Positions 62,201 through 64,000 of a stretch of 64,000 bases of DNA are shown here, in pieces. The stretch covers positions 14,721,859-14,785,858 of the forward strand of contig OX328099.1 of assembly GCA_946811185.2 (NCBI GenBank). The letters run 5' to 3'. Numbering within the stretch: position 1 is the first letter of the stretch; each line of letters opens with the position of its first letter. The position numbers and the translations under genes were made by a program. Source of the DNA: Hippopus hippopus (lineage: Eukaryota > Mollusca > Bivalvia > Cardiida > Cardiidae). The notes beneath the pieces are model-generated. The model saw only the letters and a program-made list of their open reading frames with translations, did not search any database and was not told the DNA's origin.

Positions 62201-63398
62201 TTCCAGGCAATATATATTTTTAGACTTGTCCATTTTAAAGCACTTGCAGACAACTAAGTAAATATGAATCAAATCATTGAATTTGTTAACTAATGAGTAA
62301 TGAAAAGGATTGAAAACATTGTGGAAATAGGAGAAAATGCTGGTAACATTTTCTACTTTTCCCACAATGTTTACAAAAAGCTTTTTAAAGTACTTGAAGG
62401 CAACTAAGTAAATCTAGATCGAATTTGTTAACCGATGAAAGGATAGCAGCATTTTCTCCCTTCTCCCACATTGTTTTCAAAAGGCTTCATTTCCTTGGGT
62501 TTTTCAAACACAGAATTTTTTGGTAAAGGGTTCAAAGAATGCATCATGTCTACATATACAATTCTTAACTGATAGATCTCCAAGTTACAGGGTCTGTAAC
62601 TATGATCATAAGCTGTACTCTCATTTTACAAGCTTTTCACTTTGTATATATTTATCATCCCCCAATATCTAAAATCTTTCAGAGATTTCTATACACATCC
62701 TGTTTTCTAGGAAATTCCAAAAATGAAAATGATTGTTATTTTCACCTCGGAAGTTACGTTGTGGCAAGTGCAAAATCAATAAATTTATGATTTCATTAAA
62801 TTGATGAATTGACACAACTTTATGCTAGCCACTTAACACTTAACATGTTTTTCTTTTATTTCAATTAATATCATTTTCACTGAGGTAGGCTTCTTATTTC
62901 TTTTAAAAAATTATACTGTATACTATAAGCCAATATATGAATGATGACAATCATTTTGTGTTAAGAAGAAAAAGAAAACAGATAAATAAATCATGCTGTT
63001 TCAAAAGGTAGTTTAATGCATCTGCAAAAAGTATTGGCCTATGTAAGCATGTATACGCAGGCTGGCATGAGACGAAACCTTTTGCTTTTGTAAACTTTCT
63101 GCATGCCCAAGGACCTTTCTACCTTATGGTACAGTAGGTTGTCAGACTAAATTGATTTTATGATCCATAATTATTTGATAACTTGCAGAGATGCATTAAA
63201 CCTCATTTTGCCAGAGCATGACTCAAATAAATAAAAACACATCTGCCTAATGTTTACCTGAGGATAGCTAATTCCTCCCATCCTTATGTCACCATGTAGG
63301 CTTTGCACTTCATGTGGTGCTAACTCCCCTTTTCCGGACCTGTCATACTGTTCAAATACTTGCTCTAAAACAAACTTCTTATCACTTAACTCTCCCAT
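31975..63398 (-). CDS. EF-hand protein with coiled coil and dynein stalk-like C-terminal region (12 coding exons, 625 aa)
   Basis: Spliced in transcript order: 63398-63258, 62121-61949, 61098-60917, 59405-59320, 58615-58564, 57712-57675, 55236-55120, 47723-47591, 46914-46672, 41315-41035, 37797-37612, 32220-31975; 1,878 nt including TGA, all GT/AG, all phases consistent. Residues 19-30 form a canonical EF-hand loop (D, S, K-G, L, E at positions 1, 3, 5-6, 8, 12). Residues 92-103 form a degenerate second loop. Residues about 155-310 are a Glu/Arg/Lys-rich coiled coil. Residues about 390-560 resemble the dynein heavy-chain stalk/microtubule-binding region: EIRSYQNPPPVVHTVM, then DWKTVQALVG, then VSAGAATFYVFTVAM, the counterpart of the dynein SKAA...WV.AM end. 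No AAA+ ATPase motifs. The tail is Pro/Ser/Thr/Arg-rich. I infer calcium-responsive microtubule or axonemal binding. I could not name an orthologue with confidence. Confidence 0.85.
32275..32502 (+). mobile_element. Family A MITE, first of a head-to-tail pair
   Basis: Its terminal TTAA (32499-32502) is also the first TTAA of the next copy. Confidence 0.78.
32499..32729 (+). mobile_element. Family A MITE, second of the pair
   Basis: Starts TTAATCCTTTACATAC; ends in CCGGTTAAGAGTT. Confidence 0.72.
32804..33031 (+). mobile_element. Family A MITE
   Basis: TTAACCCTTTACCACTTAAT start; L-arm end GTGTGGTAAAGAGTAAA. Confidence 0.75.
33082..33712 (+). mobile_element. tRNA-derived SINE interrupted by a palindromic MITE
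   Basis: tRNA-like head (GCATAGCTCAGTTAGTAGAG A box, GGTTCGATCCCCAC B box) in 33082-33172, then SINE body with AAACGTTAAACTGAGGTCC. It is broken at 33266 by a MITE and resumes at 33587, ending in ATTCATTCATTC. Antisense to the - strand gene. Confidence 0.75.
33264..33586. mobile_element. ~320-bp palindromic MITE inside the SINE
   Basis: Ends near GGGCCC, with inverted repeats of about 100 bp (TAGTTACGAACAAAATTTACG versus its complement near 33560). AGG on both sides is compatible with a 3-bp target duplication. Confidence 0.72.
34360..34796. mobile_element. MITE family B interrupted by a SINE-like insert
   Basis: GAGCCATTCTCTGTGAAAAG at 34362 and CACAAAGCATGGCTCA at the right; split at 34392-34562. 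Confidence 0.6.
34392..34562 (-). mobile_element. SINE-like insertion inside a family B element
   Basis: Starts TTTAAACATATTTATTTTAC and ends with a reversed CCCGAGTTCGATACCCGGG box. It splits GGGGGCTTA of a family B element. A second copy is at 58671-58850. Confidence 0.55.
35312..35450 (+). mobile_element. Family A fragment, diverged
   Basis: CCCATTATCACACAAACATT, CTTTTGAAAACATTGTCAAAA. Confidence 0.45.
35574..36068 (+). other. 164-codon open frame of doubtful coding status
   Basis: Longest uninterrupted frame in the window, antisense within the large intron between exons 11 and 12 of the - strand gene. Its first third overlaps sequence similar to a reversed tRNA-SINE body (about 35645-35700). 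The C-terminal half (from MVRSKSFNARQKLL) is Lys/Arg-rich with no recognised domain. A possible acceptor precedes 35935. Probably chance or repeat-derived. Confidence 0.2.
35645..35760 (-). mobile_element. SINE family X fragment
   Basis: CAGCCAGTGCACCTGTCCATGG matches the 3' body of the family in reverse; a shorter fragment is at 37440-37470. Confidence 0.45.
36161..36300 (+). mobile_element. Family A MITE, L arm lost
   Basis: TTAACCTTTACCAAACAATC then core to TTTACAGACAAATG. Confidence 0.6.
36556..36760 (+). mobile_element. Family A MITE, adjacent to next copy
   Basis: TTAACCCATCATCACACAAT; ends near GTAAGCAGTTA. Confidence 0.62.
36761..36982 (+). mobile_element. Family A MITE
   Basis: CCCTTCATCACACCATCCCA start; ends CTGGTAAGGAGTTA. 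Confidence 0.62.
37014..37275 (+). mobile_element. MITE family B
   Basis: GCCATGCTCTGTGAAAAGGG ... CGTTCCCAGAGCATCCCT with central CCTGTGCAGTCCATGCAG hairpin. Confidence 0.72.
37612..37797 (-). CDS. EF-hand/stalk gene coding exon 11 (stalk head-like)
   Basis: 62 codons: DWKTVQALVGKTGKEGLKRR through LDEVRDVSAGAATFYVF. The DW start and the VSAGAA end match conserved positions of the dynein microtubule-binding region. Donor GTAAGT. Confidence 0.87.
37871..38069 (-). mobile_element. Family A MITE, 74 bp upstream of exon 11
   Basis: Core half and S arm (CTCAGGTCATTAAAACCTGA) clear; left core half deleted. Confidence 0.6.
38070..38246 (-). mobile_element. Family A MITE, adjacent copy
   Basis: ACCAAACAATAAAATTTGAG start; diverged core; ends in AAAAAGGTTTAAC. 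Confidence 0.55.
38975..40077 (+). repeat. Dispersed repeat with GGCCATGATGGCCC start
   Basis: ACAAGAGGGCCATGATGGCC start, interrupted by a family A copy (39017-39245). Continues with GTGAAGTTTCATCAAATTTGG and ends TTGGCCAGTGGAGCTAAAAA. A fragment of the start recurs at 48682-48715. Confidence 0.55.
39017..39245 (+). mobile_element. Family A MITE inserted in a dispersed repeat
   Basis: TTAACCCTTTACCACACAAA; interrupts the 38975-40077 repeat. Confidence 0.72.
40080..40448 (+). repeat. Dispersed repeat with GATGTCTCCCCCC / GGGGGGACATAAA ends
   Basis: Two TTTT(G/C)GAGTTATAGAGC(G/C)GACAC segments and a GACA microsatellite at 40370-40393; ends are inversely similar. Confidence 0.6.
40560..40778 (+). 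mobile_element. Family A MITE
   Basis: Strong core inverse (GAGAAAATGCTGTAACCAGC); ends diverged. Confidence 0.68.
40795..41024 (-). mobile_element. Family A MITE abutting exon 10
   Basis: Ends TTAA at 41021-41024, leaving 10 bp to the coding exon 10 boundary at 41035. Confidence 0.75.
41035..41315 (-). CDS. EF-hand/stalk gene coding exon 10 (stalk-like helix)
   Basis: Long amphipathic helix (LAELEKAIEVIKKNGLEIQL, LARLRKIQRIRSEILELK) then EIRSYQNPPPVVHTVM, the Pro-containing motif seen where the dynein stalk meets its microtubule-binding head. Donor GTGAGC lies 10 bp from a family A MITE end. Confidence 0.88.
41796..41968. mobile_element. Family A variant, S-core-S (173 bp)
   Basis: Both arms are of S type: left CCACACGATCCCAACTT, right inverse AAAACTCACAAATGTGTGG. 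TTAA at both ends. The full element is one palindrome. Confidence 0.8.
42545..42655 (+). mobile_element. Family A fragments
   Basis: L-arm end (CAATGCTTTCAATTTGAACA) followed by an S-arm start of another copy. Confidence 0.5.
42771..42987 (-). mobile_element. Family A MITE
   Basis: Core AAAACATTGTGGGAAAAGAG well inverted; ends GGTAAAGGGTAA. Confidence 0.7.
43930..44110 (-). mobile_element. Family A MITE, right core half deleted
   Basis: CCCTTAACAAATGACAAAAT; GAGAAAATGCC jumps to CTCTTTCTCAGGGTC. Confidence 0.65.
44452..44579 (+). mobile_element. Family A right half
   Basis: TTTTTCTCACAGTGTTTTCT through CATTTAGTAAAGAGTAAA. Confidence 0.55.
44766..44998 (-). mobile_element. Family A MITE, well conserved
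   Basis: CCCTTTACCAAACAACAAAA ... AAAGGGTTAA. Confidence 0.8.
45390..45418 (+). repeat. (TTGTA)n tail
   Basis: Four to five TATTG/TTGTA units after GGGCCAGTGGCCTGC, resembling the 3' tail of a degraded non-LTR element. Confidence 0.45.
45655..45874 (-). mobile_element. tRNA-derived SINE, family Y
   Basis: Same family as 2745-2994: GGGTCCTGTGTGGCTCA head, GGTTCGAGCC box, and GTGTCCTTGGGCAAGAC. Confidence 0.7.
46033..46345 (+). mobile_element. tRNA-derived SINE, family X
   Basis: Head GCCCCAGTAACGCAGT...GGTTCGATCCCCGGCTC, body with GATTGATGATAGTCATTGCG, and tail AATCAATCAATC. It interrupts a family A copy. Confidence 0.75.
46407..46440. repeat. 34-bp perfect palindrome
   Basis: CACGAGCTTTCGGCGG followed directly by its reverse complement around a GGTACC-containing centre; no mismatch. 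It sits just before the right end of an interrupted family A copy. Confidence 0.85.
46672..46914 (-). CDS. EF-hand/stalk gene coding exon 9
   Basis: Encodes EFKHKRIRYKLKVAIKERDK through LDFPSTILPNNTNFEVVGRK; acceptor TTACAG, donor GTCAGT. It links the coiled coil to the stalk-like region. Confidence 0.86.
46979..47149 (-). mobile_element. Family A MITE, shortened L arm
   Basis: TTAACTCTTTACCCCATGAC; 65 bp upstream of coding exon 9 on the - strand. Confidence 0.68.
47591..47723 (-). CDS. EF-hand/stalk gene coding exon 8 (coiled coil)
   Basis: DTERKERELEEELRRIRQLL through EARLVALLK; heptad-like Leu spacing. Donor GTTCAC is weak but phase 1 fits exon 9. Confidence 0.82.
47839..48069 (+). mobile_element. 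Family A MITE
   Basis: AACCCTTTCCCACACAATCC; ends in AGTAAAGAGTTGA. Confidence 0.72.
48410..48613 (-). mobile_element. Family A MITE, diverged
   Basis: TTACCAAGTGACAAAATTTT; ends GGTAAAGCGTTAA. Confidence 0.65.
48745..48933 (-). mobile_element. Family A MITE, right core half deleted
   Basis: CTACCAAACAACAAAATTTT; ends GTCAAGAGTTAA, 12 bp before the TRIM target repeat. Confidence 0.66.
48950..49107 (-). repeat. TRIM 3' LTR
   Basis: 158-bp terminal repeat adjacent to the polypurine tract; downstream LTR in element orientation. Confidence 0.85.
49241..49398 (-). repeat. TRIM 5' LTR
   Basis: 158-bp terminal repeat adjacent to the tRNA-Leu-type primer-binding site (49221-49238). Confidence 0.85.
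49698..49887 (+). mobile_element. Family A MITE, core partly deleted
   Basis: TTAACCCTTTACCGCACAAT ... GGTAAAGAGTTAA. Confidence 0.72.
50332..50543 (-). mobile_element. Family A MITE
   Basis: TTAA start with deletion of the ACCAAAC motif; core intact. Confidence 0.68.
50669..50886 (+). mobile_element. Family A MITE
   Basis: TTAACCTTTTTCCACAGAAT; perfect-looking core; L arm ends GGTAAAGGACC. Confidence 0.75.
50924..51140 (+). mobile_element. tRNA-derived SINE, family Y
   Basis: GGGTCCTGCATCGCTCAGAG head, GTGTCCTTGGGCAAGACACT body, and a GTTAAACACCATACAATA 3' end; the B box is decayed. Confidence 0.65.
51141..51343 (-). mobile_element. Family A MITE, L-arm end missing
   Basis: Begins at GACTTGTCCAAACTGAAAG, directly after the SINE 50924-51140. 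Confidence 0.65.
51622..51857. repeat. 118-bp tandem duplication
   Basis: Units 51622-51739 and 51740-51857 appear identical; each spans unique sequence plus the first ~45 bp of a family A copy, so the duplication post-dates the insertion. An assembly artefact is possible. Confidence 0.8.
51814..52040 (+). mobile_element. Family A MITE after the 118-bp duplication
   Basis: TTAACCCTTTGCCACACAAT ... GGTAAAGGTTAA; its first 44 bp are also present at 51696-51739. Confidence 0.78.
52367..52632 (-). mobile_element. SINE family X, diverged copy
   Basis: Body matches (GCTGCCGCCAGAGCACCTATCC; CAGCAGTGAGAGAGGA); the tRNA-like head is decayed. Confidence 0.65.
52757..53235 (+). mobile_element. MITE family B with a family A copy inserted near its right end
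   Basis: GAGCCATTCTCTGTGAAAAG at 52758; body to 52984; family A at 52985-53202; then CTTTTGTCAGAGCAAGGCTC completes the right end. Confidence 0.7.
52985..53202 (+). mobile_element. Family A MITE inside family B
   Basis: TTACCACACAATCCTAAG ... GGTAAAGAGTTAA. Confidence 0.72.
53479..53706 (+). mobile_element. Family A MITE
   Basis: CAACTCTTTACCACAAAACC ... GGTAAAGAGTTAA; well-conserved core. Confidence 0.76.
53815..53890 (+). repeat. Family C core fragment
   Basis: GACAGCGTAGATCAAAGATC...GATCTTGATCTACAC hairpin without both ends. Similar cores at 55010-55078 and 43710-43765. Confidence 0.55.
54165..54392 (-). mobile_element. MITE family B
   Basis: GACATGCTCTGGTGAAACAG ... TTCAAAGCATGGCTCA; central GGTCAGCCTGCGTGGACTGC hairpin. 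Confidence 0.72.
54593..54718 (+). mobile_element. Family A S arm plus core, L arm absent
   Basis: CAACCCTTTACCATACATCT through TATACCC, directly joined to the L-core-L copy. Confidence 0.65.
54719..54997. mobile_element. Family A variant, L-core-L (279 bp)
   Basis: Left arm has ACAAAATTTTACACTGGTCC; right arm is its inverse (GGACAAGTCTAAAATTTTGC). Both arms are L type. TTAA ends. Confidence 0.8.
55120..55236 (-). CDS. EF-hand/stalk gene coding exon 7 (coiled coil)
   Basis: 39 codons beginning ERQREEERLRELEEQNRREQ; donor GTAAAT, phase 0 on both sides. Confidence 0.82.
55261..55490 (-). mobile_element. Family A MITE, near-consensus, 230 bp
   Basis: TTAACCCTTTACCAGACGAC ... GGTAAAGGGTTAA; 24 bp upstream of exon 7 on the - strand. 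Confidence 0.85.
55535..55770 (-). mobile_element. Family A MITE
   Basis: TTAAACTCTTCACCAAATGA ... GGTAAAGGGTTAA. Confidence 0.75.
56007..56152. repeat. 146-bp foldback element
   Basis: Outer 30 bp are a perfect inverted repeat (GAAATAATCTTC...GAAGATTATTTC). Inner arms around GTTGTGAGTTATGAGG are also inverted with a few mismatches. Confidence 0.8.
56283..56506 (-). mobile_element. Family A MITE, TTAA ends lost
   Basis: CATTACCAAACAACAAAACT ... GTGTGGTAAAGAACTAA. Confidence 0.7.
56577..56770. mobile_element. MITE family G (TACTGTATATA ends)
   Basis: TACTGTATATATGG...TATACAGTA with inverted subterminal similarity and internal ACTAACAAATTACGAG-type sequence shared with 30125-30331. Confidence 0.6.
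56810..57116 (-). mobile_element. tRNA-derived SINE, family X
   Basis: Same family as 46033-46345, full length, opposite strand: complement of GGTTCGATCCC-type B box near 57050 and of the GCTC(GGTAGC) head at 57100-57116. Confidence 0.78.
57222..57450 (+). mobile_element. Family A MITE, 229 bp
   Basis: TTAA ends, core well inverted. Confidence 0.82.
57675..57712 (-). CDS. EF-hand/stalk gene coding exon 6 (microexon)
   Basis: A 38-nt exon encoding ERRRRQQEEEEL with acceptor TTCTACAG and donor GTAATT. Keeping it preserves the frame between exons 5 and 7. Confidence 0.75.
57734..57896 (+). mobile_element. Family A MITE, L arm truncated
   Basis: TTAATTCTTTATCCAACAAT; L arm stops at GCCGTTTGC, about 50 bp before the family H element. 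Confidence 0.62.
57946..58170. mobile_element. MITE family H (GTGACCCGTCATGC ends)
   Basis: TGTGACCCGTCATGCAAAAA at the left is inverted at the right (TTTTCGCATGACGGGTCACA); 225 bp. It follows a truncated family A copy. Confidence 0.72.
58262..58473 (+). mobile_element. Family A MITE
   Basis: AACCTTTACCAGGCAATCCT; 90 bp downstream of exon 5 on the - strand. Confidence 0.68.
58564..58615 (-). CDS. EF-hand/stalk gene coding exon 5 (coiled coil)
   Basis: ERKREEEEARKRMLAEE, 52 nt, acceptor TTTCAG, donor GTATAG; phase 0 in, phase 1 out. Confidence 0.78.
58671..58850 (-). mobile_element. Second copy of the 34392-type SINE-like repeat
   Basis: TTCAAACATATTTATTTTAC through CTGCTTCCTGGGAACTATAC; diverged B box. 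Confidence 0.5.
58944..59167 (+). mobile_element. Family A MITE, diverged
   Basis: ACCCCAGTTTTAACAATGCT; L arm ends AGTATGGTAAAGAGTAAA. Confidence 0.6.
59320..59405 (-). CDS. EF-hand/stalk gene coding exon 4 (coiled coil)
   Basis: AQLERERLAEEEERRNRERKEEEKRRREL; charged coiled coil with donor GTAAGC. Too short to be noticed as a single open frame; recovered from splice signals and phase. Confidence 0.8.
59507..59735 (+). mobile_element. Family A MITE, 229 bp
   Basis: TTAACCGTCTACCAAACAAT ... GGAAAAGGGTTAA. Confidence 0.8.
59812..60003 (+). mobile_element. MITE family C, shortened core
   Basis: CCCTAGGCTGCTATGCACGA ... AGCAGGATAAGGG; the hairpin is shortened to GATCAGACTGATC. Confidence 0.65.
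60405..60634 (+). mobile_element. Family A MITE, first of an opposed pair
   Basis: TTAATCCTTTACCAAACAAT; its last TTAA (60631-60634) opens the next copy. Confidence 0.78.
60631..60864 (-). mobile_element. Family A MITE, second of the pair
   Basis: CTCTTTACCAAATGACAAAA ... GGTAAAGGGTTAA; 52 bp from exon 3 of the - strand gene. Confidence 0.8.
60917..61098 (-). CDS. EF-hand/stalk gene coding exon 3
   Basis: Encodes WLVQAVHGKNFSRHKWRDFL, then PGSPVAFQEIEVLLC and the start of the coiled coil (LDREEDERERL). Donor GTAGGT, phase 1. Confidence 0.85.
61540..61655 (-). mobile_element. Family A core remnant
   Basis: AATTTTGGGAAAAGGGAATA and TTCCTTTTCCAACAATATTTTC. Confidence 0.45.
61705..61911 (+). 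mobile_element. Family A MITE, diverged
   Basis: TGATCCTGAGAAAGAAGGCA, core, then TAAAGTAAAGAGTTGA. Confidence 0.6.
61949..62121 (-). CDS. EF-hand/stalk gene coding exon 2
   Basis: Encodes VLASMKYACSSPGTCTLDDLYDLLQEM and the degenerate EF loop LLDREQRDTITADQA. Donor GTATTT, phase 2. Confidence 0.85.
62190..62535 (-). mobile_element. Family A MITE, two overlapping decayed copies
   Basis: L arm and core to 62380, then a second L-arm segment (AAAGTACTTGAAGGCAACTA) and an S-arm end GGTAAAGGGTTCA. Confidence 0.55.
63005..63228 (+). mobile_element. MITE family B, diverged
   Basis: GTTTAATGCATCTGCAAAAA, decayed hairpin, then CATTAAACCTCATTTTGCCA. Confidence 0.6.
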
Positions 63399-63411
63399 CT
63401 CAGTCTTTTTT
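63258..63411 (-). CDS. EF-hand/stalk gene exon with start codon
   Basis: Acceptor TTTTAG just above 63411. ATG at 63398-63396 gives MGELSDKKFVLEQVFEQYDRSGKGELAPHE, helix plus canonical EF loop. The 13 nt between acceptor and ATG are open but are treated as 5' leader, because the only nearby candidate upstream exon (about 63656-63693) would bring an in-frame stop. Confidence 0.8.
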
Positions 63412-64000
63412 CTAAAAGAGAGAAAGCAAAAGAATCATATTGACTAGATTAAGAGAAAATTCCTGATTTAAAACTACAACTTTCTTTCTCATTCATCGTA
63501 TATTCAACCTCTTTGTATGTCATGCAGGTCAAGATAACAAGGACAACTAGACTGTTACTCCTCAAAATGAATTAGATTACTGTATTATCTCTTATTATCA
63601 CTCACATCTAATTAATGCTCCCCCAACTTTTTGCAAACCAAAAAATGTGCTTACCAGACATCTAATCCCTCTATAAAGTTGAAATAAATCAGCTGGAAAT
63701 CTTATGGCATCAACATAATCCTAATTACTTCACAAATCCAAGTTATTAACACCTAACTATCCAAATATACACACACTTAAGATAACATTATAAACTTCCT
63801 GTGATACAAAAAATTTGTCGACTAACTTGTAGGAACTTTAAGACGGTGAAAGTATCAAGACCATATTAATTTTTAATGCATTCTTATGAATTATGCATTA
63901 ATACAGTGGGTTTCTCAAATTGCGATCGCTTCATAGTCAGTACTAACTATACGTAAAACCAGGATGGTAATGTTATCGTCTTCCTCATAAAATTCTATGT
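63412..64000. other. Upstream flank of the EF-hand/stalk gene
   Basis: AT-rich. A possible non-coding first exon on the - strand ends at a GTAAGC donor near 63656, but its start cannot be set. Confidence 0.3.

Noticed and set aside
63656..63693. Coding exon upstream of the EF-hand start
   Set aside because: Joining it in the only compatible phase creates a stop at the junction; at most a 5' leader exon.

Overview
This is a eukaryotic, intron-rich, AT-rich window, most likely from a bivalve mollusc. I base that on a metazoan ZRANB2 gene and on the palindromic element families and tRNA-derived SINEs, which look like those of heterodont clam and mussel genomes; the repeat attribution is from memory and was not searched. 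There are no bacterial operons, CRISPR arrays, rRNA genes or intact transposase genes. Most open frames above 60 codons are chance or repeat-derived.

Two protein-coding genes can be assembled exon by exon with GT/AG junctions and consistent phases. (1) On the + strand, 7256-23243, seven coding exons give a complete 274-residue ZRANB2 orthologue (two RanBP2-type zinc fingers, acidic segment, SR-rich tail). Its 3' UTR probably runs to an AATAAA at 24590. (2) On the - strand, 63398 down to 31975, twelve coding exons give a complete 625-residue protein: N-terminal EF-hand, a second degenerate EF-hand, a Glu/Arg-rich coiled coil, and a C-terminal region resembling the dynein heavy-chain stalk and microtubule-binding region, but with no AAA+ motor. 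The two genes converge on a repeat-filled interval at about 24.6-32.0 kb. They share no obvious pathway: one is a nuclear splicing factor, the other looks like a cytoskeletal or ciliary calcium-responsive protein.

Introns and flanks are dominated by miniature inverted-repeat elements. The main family (called family A here) has more than 60 copies or fragments. It has TTAA-bounded ends (TTAACCCTTTACC / GGTAAAGGGTTAA), a palindromic core of about 75 bp, a short S arm (~55 bp) and a long L arm (~100 bp). Most copies are S-core-L (~229 bp), but one is S-core-S (173 bp) and one is L-core-L (279 bp), as expected from exchange through the core. For family A, strand '+' means S-core-L and '-' means L-core-S. 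Other families: B (ends near GAGCCATGCTCTG, core CAGCCTGCGCAG), C (TTAA-bounded, core with CAGTGTAGATC), D, G, H, several tRNA-derived SINEs, a miniature LTR element (TRIM) with recognisable primer-binding site and polypurine tract, and several foldback or TIR elements. Many insertions are nested and give a relative order of events.

Layout: 1-7.2 kb intergenic repeats; 7.2-24.6 kb ZRANB2 with two approx. 1-kb DNA elements in intron 1 and a 6.5-kb intron 3; 24.6-32.0 kb intergenic; 32.0-63.4 kb the EF-hand/stalk gene with dense family A copies; 63.4-64.0 kb upstream sequence of that gene.
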